Origin: a virus
IMG/VR virus record: IMGVR_UViG_3300020172_002369
Span: 1 to 42,278 of that record
Strand: one strand, 5' to 3'
DNA length: 42,278 bases
Position numbers and translations under genes: made by a program. The notes under the pieces were generated by a model, which made no database searches, had not been told where the DNA came from, and saw only the letters and a program-made list of their open reading frames with translations. Shown here one piece after another: positions 26,088-33,797 of this stretch (position 1 is the first letter of the stretch; every line of letters starts with the position of its first letter).

Positions 26088-26489
26088 ATGAAATTATTTG
26101 ATCGTTTTTTTAAGAAGAAAACACAACAAAAAATAGAGACACCCGGTCCGGTAGTTTCTAAGCCGGTAGTTTCTAAAAAGAAAACAGCCAAAGAACTGGC
26201 CACTGAACGCGACGAAGCTTATATCGCCATACTCAGCATGGATATTGATCCTAACAATATAAACCAAGGAGCATTTGAGCTAGATTGGAACGAGAAGTTT
26301 ATATCTAATTTGGTACGTGCAGGATACATGATGAAAAAAGAGGACTCTGATTCAGACATCGTTGATCGTTGGTTTCAAAATGTATGTCGTAATGTGGTAT
26401 TGGAAACGTATGAACAAGAACAGGCAATGAATCCACAACGCTATGTTCGCAGCAAAAATCTTGGCGATGGTCGTAGTGAGGTTAGTTGA
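26088..26489 (+). CDS. Hypothetical protein (133 aa)
   Basis: The start is ATG 26088, two bases after the previous stop; ATG 26037 would overlap the membrane gene heavily. The N-terminus MKLFDRFFKKKTQQK is a basic amphipathic helix like that at 12402, followed by a PVVSKPVVSKKK repeat encoded by a 14-bp tandem repeat, then a helical acidic domain. Function unknown. Confidence 0.65.
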   Translation: MKLFDRFFKKKTQQKIETPGPVVSKPVVSKKKTAKELATERDEAYIAILSMDIDPNNINQGAFELDWNEKFISNLVRAGYMMKKEDSDSDIVDRWFQNVCRNVVLETYEQEQAMNPQRYVRSKNLGDGRSEVS

Positions 26490-27590
26490 ATGAAAATTAC
26501 AAAAATACCCGGACTTGGTAGTCGAGGAATCTACATTGATGATGTAGATCTCAATCACATCAGTGATGAAGAGTGGCTGGAGATTGGACATCTCTACATG
26601 CAGAATCTTGTGACTATTCTACGCAACGTCACTGTGACCAAAGAGCGATATCCAGAGCTGATGGCCAAGTGGGGTCAACAACGTGTGCCCACTGGTATGG
26701 GGAAAAAATTCAAACAAAAGTATGGGCATGGTGTTAAAGATATATTTCAACTTGCCAAAATCAATCCAGAATTAATTGATGCGCAAGATCAGTTATGGAT
26801 TAAATCAATTGAAGAAGCCACTGAAAGAACCAGCAACGGTTATGTGATGATGAAAGTGGCTGGTGGATACACTGCCGACGGAGTGCCCAATGGTATGTTC
26901 AGCGAGGGAGAACTACTGTGGCACAGCAATGAGTCAGGTACATTGACCTTTACTCCCAGTGTATCTTTGCTGGGCTGGAAAAACATGGTAGGATCATCAA
27001 CTGGCTTTGTGCAAACTGCCGACTACTATGAAAACATTTCCAACAGTTTTCGCAGTGAACTTGATGACATGATTGTAGTACATCGCTTTATACCCAACAA
27101 GATTGGGCCAGATATACCAAAATCACAAGATGATTTATTGGGCATAAACATGGTGCCCGAAAACAACAAAGAAGTGCCGCTGGTGCTGACCAGTCCTGGT
27201 GGCATACGTGGATTACACTACAGTATCAACACCGCCTGGCAAATCAAAGGTATGAGTTTACCTGACAGTCACATACTGTTTGAGAGAATCAACAAAGAAT
27301 TGTTTACTGAATCAAATATCTACGATCACTGGTATCAGCAAGACAACGACTTGTTGTTATTTGATAACACAATAACTCTACATCGCAGAATTGGTTACAT
27401 TGATGGACGTGTGGCGTTGAGAAACCCACATGACTTCACAAATCTTCAAACCGGTCCTTGGCTACCTTACGCCGACAAGCCTCAATATCAAAGACAGTAC
27501 AATAGAGAGATTAGAAAAATTGTACGTCAACTTGGCATCACTGACTTTAAACTTCCACCAACCAGCCTGTTAGAAATCCTAGGACTTTGA
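26490..27590 (+). CDS. TauD/TfdA-like oxygenase, altered metal motif
   Basis: The 366-residue protein has the TauD-type order: an N-terminal LGSRGIYIDDVDLN, the metal region LLWHSNESGTLTF (H145), and a distal DNTITLHRR followed by Arg. The usual HxD is H145-Ser-N147, with E148 next to it, so the metal ligand is altered or shifted. Family members hydroxylate small acids with 2-oxoglutarate. Substrate unknown, and activity is uncertain because of the altered site. Confidence 0.75.
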   Translation: MKITKIPGLGSRGIYIDDVDLNHISDEEWLEIGHLYMQNLVTILRNVTVTKERYPELMAKWGQQRVPTGMGKKFKQKYGHGVKDIFQLAKINPELIDAQDQLWIKSIEEATERTSNGYVMMKVAGGYTADGVPNGMFSEGELLWHSNESGTLTFTPSVSLLGWKNMVGSSTGFVQTADYYENISNSFRSELDDMIVVHRFIPNKIGPDIPKSQDDLLGINMVPENNKEVPLVLTSPGGIRGLHYSINTAWQIKGMSLPDSHILFERINKELFTESNIYDHWYQQDNDLLLFDNTITLHRRIGYIDGRVALRNPHDFTNLQTGPWLPYADKPQYQRQYNREIRKIVRQLGITDFKLPPTSLLEILGL

Positions 27591-27591
27591 T

Positions 27592-27807
27592 ATGACCGCA
27601 GTGCATTTGCGTTGGCAAGAGGGTGATACCAATGTCACTCATGCCGACATATACAGTTGGACTGTGACGATGTTTGGTCTTCCAGGAGATAAATTTATGT
27701 TTCATCCCACAAGTCGAGCCATGGAGTTTGAATTTACGGACTCAGATGATGCTCTATTATTTGCGTTGAGATTCAGTGAGAGAGTGATCGTACATGAAAC
27801 CCATTAA
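27592..27807 (+). CDS. Small hypothetical protein (71 aa)
   Basis: It begins one base after the oxygenase stop. It is beta-rich with a ferredoxin-like strand-helix-strand look: VTHADIYSWTVTMFG, KFMFHPTSRAMEFEF, DDALLFALRFSERV. No family recognised. It ends in a 14-base overlap with the next gene. Confidence 0.6.
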   Translation: MTAVHLRWQEGDTNVTHADIYSWTVTMFGLPGDKFMFHPTSRAMEFEFTDSDDALLFALRFSERVIVHETH

Positions 27808-28096
27808 ACTTACTCCGCGACAGTGGCGTATAATACGTGAGCACATGATTGAAGAATACAAAAGTACTCCCAGTGTAATAATGCTTCGCAATAAGATGCG
27901 TGAAGTCTTGGGATTTGTTCCAAGAGAACACACGGAGTATATTGATCACCCGGAGTACACCAATGAGCCACCAGGTCACAGACCTTACTATACTGACAGA
28001 AACATCATGCTTGACTTTTACAGTGAGCCCATGCGTACAATGTTTTTGTTAAAATACTCACACATTCTCAATGATAATGAATCATCTTTACGTTAA
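27794..28096 (+). CDS. Hypothetical protein (100 aa)
   Basis: ATG 27794 lies inside the end of the previous gene. The product starts with a basic helix (LTPRQWRIIREHMIEEY), then a Pro/His/Tyr-rich middle (IDHPEYTNEPPGHRPYY) and a hydrophobic end. It looks like a small phage protein of unknown role. It overlaps the SGNH gene by 26 bases. Confidence 0.6.
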   Translation: MKPIKLTPRQWRIIREHMIEEYKSTPSVIMLRNKMREVLGFVPREHTEYIDHPEYTNEPPGHRPYYTDRNIMLDFYSEPMRTMFLLKYSHILNDNESSLR

Positions 28097-28721
28097 CGGG
28101 GATAGTCACAGTGCAGGAGTGGCGCTGGAATCTACAACTCAGTCGTTTGGATCATTAGTGGCGCAATATTTTAAATTGCCGTTAGTTAATCAGGCCTTAC
28201 CTGGCGCTAGTAATAATTACATCATCCGTATCACACAAGATTGGATTCGCACTTGCAATGACAAATATTTTGTGTTAATAGGTTGGAGCAGTTGGGAACG
28301 AGAAGAATGGCCTTATCGTGGAGAATTTTTTCAAGCCAACAGCAGTGCCGACACCTTTGGTGATGAAGAATTAGATCAACGTTATAAAACTTGGGTCAAT
28401 GGGCTTGACGAAACCAGTATACCCAGACTGGGCAAAGAGTGGCATGAAAGTATCTGGCAGTTTCATGAAAAACTCAAAACAAGAAATATCCCGCATTTGT
28501 TTTTTAACTGCTTCTATGATTTCTTTATAGATTCCAGGCATCAACGGGATTGGGGTGCAAATTTTTTTCATCCCTATGAAAATGACTGGAGCTACTGGTA
28601 CTACCTTCGACGTCAGCAGTTCCGGCCTGCGCAACATGAATCGTTTCACTATGGTGCGGATGCACACCAAGCCTGGGCAGATGTACTGATACAACATATT
28701 AAAAAACACAATCTACTATGA
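28071..28721 (+). CDS. SGNH-hydrolase-like protein, copy 1
   Basis: The 216-residue product has YVNGDSHSAG near the N-terminus (catalytic Ser12 in GDSHS), an Asn in PGASNNY, a conserved WSSWEREEW core, and a C-terminal HYGADAHQAW that supplies the Asp and His of the SGNH triad. Such enzymes cut esters, often acyl groups on sugars. A paralogue follows directly. ATG 28077 is an equally good start. Confidence 0.75.
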   Translation: MIMNHLYVNGDSHSAGVALESTTQSFGSLVAQYFKLPLVNQALPGASNNYIIRITQDWIRTCNDKYFVLIGWSSWEREEWPYRGEFFQANSSADTFGDEELDQRYKTWVNGLDETSIPRLGKEWHESIWQFHEKLKTRNIPHLFFNCFYDFFIDSRHQRDWGANFFHPYENDWSYWYYLRRQQFRPAQHESFHYGADAHQAWADVLIQHIKKHNLL

Positions 28722-29425
28722 TAATTTATGTAAATGGCGATAGCCACAGTGCTGCAGCCGAAGCAGTGAATCCACATTGTTTTGCCGAAGATGACCCATT
28801 CTTCTGGGGACTGGGACGACGTCCGCATCCCGAAAACGAACGTGTGAGCTATGGCTGTGAAATAGCCAATGCTCTATACGCTATACTTTGGTGCGACGCA
28901 GAATCAGCCAGCTCAAATCAACGCATCATGCGTACCACACGCAGTTGGATCAACGAACAAACTCCGCAGGCACTCAAAGATACTTTTATGATCATCCAAT
29001 GGTCAACTTGGGAACGCGAGGAATGGTTAGACGAGGGTGTGTACTACCAAGTCAATGCGTCAGGTATAGATCATGTGCCTGAACATCTACAATCACGCTA
29101 CCAGCAATTCATTGCCGACATTGATTGGCAACAATGCACTGAATCTGCACACCAAGCAATTTGGGAGTTTCACCAGGAGTTACAGCAGCTCAACATACGT
29201 CATGTAATGTTCAATGGCAATTCGGATTTTAGCAAAATCACAACTCAACAGGATTGGAACAACCATTACCTTGCACCTTATGATTCCATGCAGACCTATG
29301 ATAGTGTGCTGAAAAACAACGGATTTGCCACAGTAAAGCCTGATAGTTGGCATTTTGGTGCTGATGCTCATTGCTTTTGGGCCAATCATGTGCTACAATA
29401 TGTACGTACTCACAACATAATCTAA
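28718..29425 (+). CDS. SGNH-hydrolase-like protein, copy 2
   Basis: ATGA overlap with copy 1. The 235-residue product shares IIYVNGDSHSAA, WSTWEREEW, WEFHQEL and HFGADAHCFW with it, so the pair arose by tandem duplication. It has an extra insertion of about 20 residues after the first motif. Probable roles are de-esterification of host or virion polysaccharide, but no substrate can be named. Confidence 0.75.
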   Translation: MIIYVNGDSHSAAAEAVNPHCFAEDDPFFWGLGRRPHPENERVSYGCEIANALYAILWCDAESASSNQRIMRTTRSWINEQTPQALKDTFMIIQWSTWEREEWLDEGVYYQVNASGIDHVPEHLQSRYQQFIADIDWQQCTESAHQAIWEFHQELQQLNIRHVMFNGNSDFSKITTQQDWNNHYLAPYDSMQTYDSVLKNNGFATVKPDSWHFGADAHCFWANHVLQYVRTHNII

Positions 29426-29427
29426 TC

Positions 29428-30477
29428 ATGCGATACTTACTCATTGATACTGCCAACATGTTCTTTCGTGCCCGACACGTGGCTTTTCGCGCCACCAGTG
29501 CCGAGGAAAAAGTAGGCTATGCCCTACACATTACACTGGCAGCAATCAACAAAGTACACAAGAAATTCTCAGCTGATCACGTGATATTTGCCCTAGAGGG
29601 GCGCAGTTGGCGCAAGGACTTCTACGAGCCCTACAAAAAGAACCGTGCTGTGGCTCGTGCTGCCCTGACAGAAAAAGAACAAGAAGAAGATCAATTGTTC
29701 TGGGAAACCTTTGATCTGTTCACTAAATACTTGGGTGAACAGACCAACTGCTCTGTAATACGGCATCCTGAAGCCGAAGCTGACGACGTTATTGCTCGCT
29801 GGATTGCTTTACATCCCCAAGATCAACATTTTATTGTAAGTTCCGACACAGACTTTGTACAACTTCTAGCACCCAACGTTCAGCAATTTAACGGTATTAC
29901 CGACGAGCTCATCACATTAGAAGGAATTTTTGATGCCAAGGGCAAACAGATTATTGACAAGAAGACCAAAGAACCAAAAACGGTTCCAGATCCTACGTGG
30001 CTTCTCTTCGAAAAATGTATGCGAGGCGATGCGTCGGATAATGTGTTCTCGGCATATCCAGGCGTTAGGACCAAAGGAACTAAGAACAAAGTTGGGCTCC
30101 AAGAGGCCTATGCGGATCGCAATACAAAAGGCTATGCGTGGAACAATTTAATGTTGCAGAAGTGGGTAGACCACAACGGTGCAGAGCATCGTGTGTTGGA
30201 TGACTATAATCGCAACGTTGCCCTGGTTGATTTAACTGCCCAACCCACAGAGATCAAAATCAAAGTGGATCAGGCCATTGTCCAGCAGATCTCACACCGA
30301 GACATTGGGCAGGTAGGTGTACGTTTTATGAAGTTCTGTGGACGTTACGACTTACAAAAAATTTCTGAGTCAGCTGAGCAATACGCTCAATGGCTCAACG
30401 CTACATACAAAGGAGCTCTTGATGATAATAGCCAAACCCGTGGTACCCAATCAGTACTGGATACTGCGACACAATGA
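29428..30477 (+). CDS. rnh: 5'-3' exonuclease / T4 RNase H-like
   Basis: ATG 29428 follows the previous stop by two bases and gives the typical MRYLLIDTANMFFRAR start, with the first metal Asp at position 7. Further motifs of the FEN/PIN family follow: EGRSWRKDFYEPYKKNR, AEADDVIARW (metal acids), SSDTDFVQLL and MRGDASDNVFSAYPGV, the helix-hairpin region. T4 RNase H removes RNA primers during lagging-strand synthesis. The 349-residue length is slightly more than T4's 305. Confidence 0.92.
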   Translation: MRYLLIDTANMFFRARHVAFRATSAEEKVGYALHITLAAINKVHKKFSADHVIFALEGRSWRKDFYEPYKKNRAVARAALTEKEQEEDQLFWETFDLFTKYLGEQTNCSVIRHPEAEADDVIARWIALHPQDQHFIVSSDTDFVQLLAPNVQQFNGITDELITLEGIFDAKGKQIIDKKTKEPKTVPDPTWLLFEKCMRGDASDNVFSAYPGVRTKGTKNKVGLQEAYADRNTKGYAWNNLMLQKWVDHNGAEHRVLDDYNRNVALVDLTAQPTEIKIKVDQAIVQQISHRDIGQVGVRFMKFCGRYDLQKISESAEQYAQWLNATYKGALDDNSQTRGTQSVLDTATQ

Positions 30478-30856
30478 TGAAAAAATAGGTAACATCCAAG
30501 CCACTGACAATGGCTTTCAGGTAAAGATCAACAATCAAATACAAAGTTTCAAATCTATGCGCATGATTCGTCAGCGTGTGGGTGTTGACTTTGAACCTGC
30601 AGTCAAAACCGCCAACCCTGCACAAGATGAAATTTACGGGTTTAAAACTGGCTGTCGAGCCTACAATGGTATTTTTGAAGTGCGCAAACAGTTGCCATTG
30701 TTTACTAAAACACGCAAATCAAAGTCTTGGTATGCAGCGGGGTGGTATCTTATACAACAAAATCGCAACTGGGAAATAGTACAAAATCCCAAACTTATCA
30801 CACTGCAACGATACACATACAAAGGTCCATTCAAAACCAAGGAAGAAGCACAATGA
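30422..30856 (+). CDS. Conserved-type phage protein (144 aa)
   Basis: AAAGGAG (about 30409-30415) sets the start at ATG 30422, overlapping the exonuclease end by 56 bases in another frame. The product has a beta-rich N-terminus, then FKTGCRAYNGIFEVRKQLP, KSWYAAGWYLIQQNRNW and LITLQRYTYKGPFKTKEEA. From memory it is like an uncharacterised protein found near replication genes in T4-like marine phages. Function unknown. Confidence 0.75.
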   Translation: MIIAKPVVPNQYWILRHNDEKIGNIQATDNGFQVKINNQIQSFKSMRMIRQRVGVDFEPAVKTANPAQDEIYGFKTGCRAYNGIFEVRKQLPLFTKTRKSKSWYAAGWYLIQQNRNWEIVQNPKLITLQRYTYKGPFKTKEEAQ

Positions 30857-31056
30857 GTTTACACATCAATCGTTTTGTAGATCGTATCAAAGCGCACGAA
30901 TCACGAGCTGCTCGAGATTTTTCAATGCCCATGCAAGATGCCCGAGATTTACATGCTGACATAACCAAATTACTAGCCCAAGTTCAGGCATTACATGAGC
31001 AAACAACACAACAACCGGAAACTGTTCAAGTAGAGATCACAGGCGGCTCGTTCTAA
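30853..31056 (+). CDS. Small conserved-type phage protein (67 aa)
   Basis: ATG 30853 overlaps the preceding stop (ATGA). The product LHINRFVDRIKAHESRAARDF followed by a helical DARDLHADITKLLAQVQAL fits a small helical phage protein, with a strand (VQVEITGG) at the end. No function known. Confidence 0.7.
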   Translation: MSLHINRFVDRIKAHESRAARDFSMPMQDARDLHADITKLLAQVQALHEQTTQQPETVQVEITGGSF

Positions 31057-31074
31057 AACTGCTTAGATTACGGA

Positions 31075-31083
31075 CTAAATAAT
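31075..31083 (+). promoter_or_regulatory. TAAATA-type candidate late promoter
   Basis: CTAAATAAT sits in the gap 25 bp before the TTG start at 31108. It is one of the clearest copies of this motif outside coding sequence. Confidence 0.45.
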
Positions 31084-31107
31084 AGCGTTATATTATTGGA
31101 GACTCCG

Positions 31108-31410
31108 TTGTCTAGACCCAAACCTCAAGTATTAGTTGAACTTACCAACAAGACCACTTACAAAACTGAGCAGGTGTTGGCATCTGACGGTATTTGGGCT
31201 GTGTTCTTTGACAATGCTCCAATCAATCTCAAGACTTCAAACATGCTGCAACAATTTCCTGGACCCAAGTACAAGAAAGTAAGTTTCTCAAATCCAGGGC
31301 ATGCCATTAACTTGGCTCGCAAGCTCAACACGCAGTTCAAAACTGAAAAATTTTCAGTGGTGTTGCTCACAGCCGGGGAAAGGATTTTCCCTGATGGCCC
31401 ATCGAGCTGA
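31108..31410 (+). CDS. Conserved-type phage protein (100 aa)
   Basis: TGGAG (31097-31101) lies six bases before TTG 31108, which is chosen over TTG 31096. The product SRPKPQVLVELTNKTTYKTEQ continues with GIWAVFFDNAPINLK and GPKYKKVSFSNPGHAINLA. From memory it resembles a small protein conserved in T4-like marine phages. Function unknown. Confidence 0.75.
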   Translation: MSRPKPQVLVELTNKTTYKTEQVLASDGIWAVFFDNAPINLKTSNMLQQFPGPKYKKVSFSNPGHAINLARKLNTQFKTEKFSVVLLTAGERIFPDGPSS

Positions 31411-31753
31411 AATCACACGTCGAGTCTTAGAAGTAATTCCTGCCGAGCATCAAATATCATTTGACACGGCTATGCTGCACTGGTGGCAGAATCTACGGGC
31501 CGAAGGAGGTCTGCGCCTAACTGACGCCGGACTCGCTGCATTTCGTGATCATGCTGAGTTAGAATCGTATACTCATGAGTTACCAACCAAACAACCTCTC
31601 ACCAAGTTGATGCTGTTGAAGTTGGATCGCAGTATCACCATGCCGTACTATATTGGCCCTCGGCGTACCATTGTGTTTTTTGGTAGTCGCGAAGCAATGA
31701 TGGCAGCATTGTACGGAGACTTAGCAAAATATATACAAAATCTTGGCACTTGA
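31394..31753 (+). CDS. Conserved-type phage protein (119 aa)
   Basis: ATG 31394 overlaps the previous gene by 17 bases. The product has a helical start (MAHRAEITRRVLEVIPAEH), MLHWWQNLRAEGGLRLTDAG, then MPYYIGPRRTIVFFGSREAMM. It is linked to its neighbour as often seen in T4-like phages. No function known. Its stop overlaps the -35 box of the next promoter. Confidence 0.7.
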   Translation: MAHRAEITRRVLEVIPAEHQISFDTAMLHWWQNLRAEGGLRLTDAGLAAFRDHAELESYTHELPTKQPLTKLMLLKLDRSITMPYYIGPRRTIVFFGSREAMMAALYGDLAKYIQNLGT

Positions 31754-31778
31754 CCAATAATTGGTGGTCTGCTATAAT
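31750..31778 (+). promoter_or_regulatory. Sigma70-like promoter for metallophosphoesterase
   Basis: TTGACC (31750-31755), a 17-bp spacer ending CTGC, and TATAAT (31773-31778), with an extended TGC. The -10 lies in the centre of a perfect inverted repeat CTGCTA-TAA-TAGCAG (31769-31783), and ACCAA-TAA-TTGGT lies in the spacer; both are possible operators. Confidence 0.7.
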
Positions 31779-31824
31779 AGCAGTATAGTTAAATTAGTTG
31801 TTAAAATTGCAACAGGAGCACATT

Positions 31825-32406
31825 ATGCCAGCAGTATTTTTAGTCAGCGACACGCATTTTGGACACGCAGGCGTTTGCCGTTTTATGCGCAACGATGGTG
31901 TCACCAAACTGCGCCCTTGGGACACACCTGAGGACATGGATGAGGCGATGGTCAAGGCCTGGAACGAACGTGTCCGGCCCAACGACAAAGTCTACCACCT
32001 TGGAGATGTTGTTATCAATCGCCGAGCACTGGCTACAATGGCTCGTCTAAACGGTGACAAGGTGTTGATACGTGGTAACCATGACATCTTCCGTGATGAC
32101 GAATATCGTAAATACTTCCGTGAACTACGTGCATACCATGTGATGAACGGAATGATACTAAGCCATATTCCCATACACTCGGAGAGTCTGGGTCGCTTTG
32201 GTACCAACATACACGGACATCTGCATTCAAACCGTGTGATGACCGAAGTATGGGGCGAATACAAAATTGATGTTCGCTACCATTGCGTCTGCGTAGAACA
32301 AACCGACTTTGCGCCTATACTGTTTGAAGATGTGATCAAACGTATTGAAGCAGAAGGTGGCAAAATTGGCTTTCAAAACGGCAACGGACCTGTGGGTGCC
32401 ACATAA
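31825..32406 (+). CDS. Calcineurin-like metallophosphoesterase
   Basis: ATG 31825 follows CAGGAG. All family metal motifs are present: SDTHFGH (D9, H11), LGDVV, RGNHD, SHIPIH and HGHLH. The 193-residue length matches small phage or bacterial phosphoesterases acting on nucleotides, phosphate esters or RNA ends. It has its own promoter and a hairpin right after the stop, so it is probably a single-gene transcript. A phosphate role is possible but not shown. Confidence 0.9.
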   Translation: MPAVFLVSDTHFGHAGVCRFMRNDGVTKLRPWDTPEDMDEAMVKAWNERVRPNDKVYHLGDVVINRRALATMARLNGDKVLIRGNHDIFRDDEYRKYFRELRAYHVMNGMILSHIPIHSESLGRFGTNIHGHLHSNRVMTEVWGEYKIDVRYHCVCVEQTDFAPILFEDVIKRIEAEGGKIGFQNGNGPVGAT

Positions 32407-32437
32407 CTTGAGGTTGACTTAATACGCAACCTCAAGT
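32406..32437 (+). terminator. 11-bp inverted repeat (terminator or operator)
   Basis: ACTTGAGGTTG (32406-32416) and CAACCTCAAGT (32427-32437) are perfect arms around a 10-nt loop. It starts on the phosphoesterase stop codon. No long T-run follows, and the repeat encloses the -35 and spacer of the next promoter, so an operator role is equally likely. Confidence 0.5.
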
Positions 32438-32442
32438 AAAAT
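32414..32442 (+). promoter_or_regulatory. Sigma70-like promoter
   Basis: TTGACT (32414-32419), a 17-bp spacer and TAAAAT (32437-32442), mostly within the inverted repeat at 32406-32437. It would drive the small membrane protein at 32479. Confidence 0.55.
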
Positions 32443-32478
32443 ATAGGTTCAGTAGTTAATTTATTGAAAGGAAACGAA

Positions 32479-32688
32479 ATGTATTTGAAACTTAGAGCAG
32501 CAGCAATCACCTTGGGCGTGATTAGCAGTGGATTGTTGGCGGGATTCTTGTTGAGTTATTTGCCTAACTGGGCAGTGTTGACAATTGCAGTGGCAGTTGT
32601 TTGTTATTTTGTATATGTCACAGCACTGGCTGGATTGAAGTTTGATGAGAGCATTGAGAAAATGAACTCAAAGCACAATGACAAATAA
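32479..32688 (+). CDS. Small membrane protein (69 aa)
   Basis: GAAAGGAAACGAA sets the start at ATG 32479. Two hydrophobic helices are visible (about 8-30 and 33-55), joined by a LPNW turn, with a charged C-terminal tail. No family recognised. Possible roles include lysis or membrane change, without direct evidence. Confidence 0.65.
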   Translation: MYLKLRAAAITLGVISSGLLAGFLLSYLPNWAVLTIAVAVVCYFVYVTALAGLKFDESIEKMNSKHNDK

Positions 32689-32702
32689 TTTCGTAAGATA
32701 CT

Positions 32703-32849
32703 ATGAAGGAACAAGATCAGAAACAACCGCGGAAATCTGAGCACGAACTCACTGCCAAGCAATTGGCAGAGTTGCTTGAAGCCAAACTTGAACGTGCCAG
32801 ATTGATGCAACAAAGTTTTAGACAAGTACAGCAATTGGTTGACCATTAA
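32703..32849 (+). CDS. Small charged helical protein (48 aa)
   Basis: The gene starts 14 bases after the membrane protein stop. The product is one long charged helix (HELTAKQLAELLEAKLERAR), probably a coiled coil. There is no strong ribosome site, so it may be translated by coupling. Confidence 0.45.
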   Translation: MKEQDQKQPRKSEHELTAKQLAELLEAKLERARLMQQSFRQVQQLVDH

Positions 32850-32867
32850 TGCATTATCAGTTAAACT
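32839..32867 (+). promoter_or_regulatory. Sigma70-like promoter for RNA region
   Basis: TTGACC (32839-32844), a 17-bp spacer and TAAACT (32862-32867). Transcription would start near 32874 and enter the structured RNA/tRNA region. Confidence 0.5.
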
Positions 32868-32873
32868 GTATTT

Positions 32874-33660
32874 TTGTATCAGTTCTAGATTAAAACGATT
32901 GAGTGCGAATCGTCCCGCAAGGGTTTAGCAAGGGTTTGATGCAGTAACGTGACTTCGGCATCATGTAACAGTCAGTTCCTTGTTAGCATTAGATCAGATG
33001 GTAGGAAACTACCCAATGGTTGTAGGTGACGATGGGCTTTATAGGAACCTTCACTTTTTATGCACCGTTCATCTAGGGGTTAGGATACCGCCCTTTCACG
33101 GCGGGTACAGGGGTTCAAATCCCCTACGGTGTACCATATTAAAGCACATTACGGCCAAGGTCTAGAGATAACTTCATACTACGCCGTGACAGGATATAGA
33201 AGCAGACCTAAACCTGTTGTATAGTGTGTTTTAATATGGTAATAACTTGAGTTGTGGCAAGTATAGTCCACAAACAGGAGTGTAACCTGATAAGCATAGA
33301 AAATAAATGCTTAACGTGAATGAGCCATCTTTTGACCGTGGGCTTTAGGCAAGAAACACATAAGAAAACGGCAGGCGTAAAACGTGACCACAATCGCCTA
33401 GGTGGTTCGAGTCCGTACATCGAGGCCATATTGAAGCACATTGCGATGCCGTTCCGCGGCGGCGACCACAAAGAGAGTAGTGTGCTTCAATATGGTGGAG
33501 TCGACCAAAAGAACGTTCCAGCGTCACTGGATACTCTGACCCAGAGGATGAGAAGTAGTGTGACAACTACGGGTGGTACCGTTCCAACCGAAACGGCGCT
33601 GGCAATGCGAGAACGGGCCCTGTTGTGGAGCGGGTGGAGGCCGTAGCAATACGGTATAAT
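32874..33660 (+). ncRNA. Large structured RNA candidate around tRNA-Glu
   Basis: About 790 bases with no credible protein gene but dense base-pairing. GNRA-capped hairpins are at 33000-33013 (GGTAG-GAAA-CTACC) and 33641-33654 (CCGTA-GCAA-TACGG). Long stems pair 33132-33148 with 33225-33241 and 33426-33440 with 33481-33495. Hairpins include TTGTGG/CCACAA and TAAGCAT/ATGCTTA (in 33250-33320). A four-way junction is closed by 33518-33523/33597-33602 with three 5-bp hairpins inside (33534-33546, 33555-33570, 33579-33596). Size, tRNA linkage and phage setting recall GOLLD RNAs, but I cannot confirm the family. Confidence 0.55.
33062..33136 (+). tRNA. tRNA-Glu (TTC)
   Basis: The cloverleaf is complete: acceptor GCACCGT pairs with ACGGTGT, the anticodon stem CCGCC/GGCGG encloses loop CTTTCAC with anticodon TTC (33095-33097), the T-arm is GGGG-TTCAAAT-CCCC, and the CCA end is encoded. 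The CCA is also the start of a 17-bp stem that continues downstream. Confidence 0.92.
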
Positions 33661-33699
33661 TACCGCCAGGGGTCGCAGAGCATTTTCAATTTTAATTAT

Positions 33700-33791
33700 G
33701 GAGATATGGCTGAGAGGCTTAAGGCAGCGGTTTGCTAAACCGTCGTATTGATTAAACAGTACCGTTGGTTCGAATCCAACTGTCTCCGCCA
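33700..33791 (+). tRNA. tRNA-Ser (GCT)
   Basis: The 92-nt length and long variable arm fit serine. Acceptor GGAGATA/TGTCTCC, anticodon GCT at 33734-33736 in loop TTGCTAA, T-loop TTCGAAT, encoded CCA. It reads AGC/AGU codons. Confidence 0.93.
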
Positions 33792-33797
33792 AGTAAT

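Noticed and set aside
33373-33428. A tRNA-like T-loop (GGTTCGAGTCC) ending in GGCCA suggested another tRNA.
   Set aside because: The T-stem pairs poorly, no 5' acceptor partner is found either upstream or downstream in permuted order, and the upstream sequence folds into an unrelated AGGCG/CGCCT hairpin. It is kept as part of the structured RNA.
33320-33646. A 108-codon open frame across the RNA region.
   Set aside because: It crosses dense hairpins, has no ribosome site and gives an unstructured Arg/Gly-rich product; base pairing explains the sequence better.
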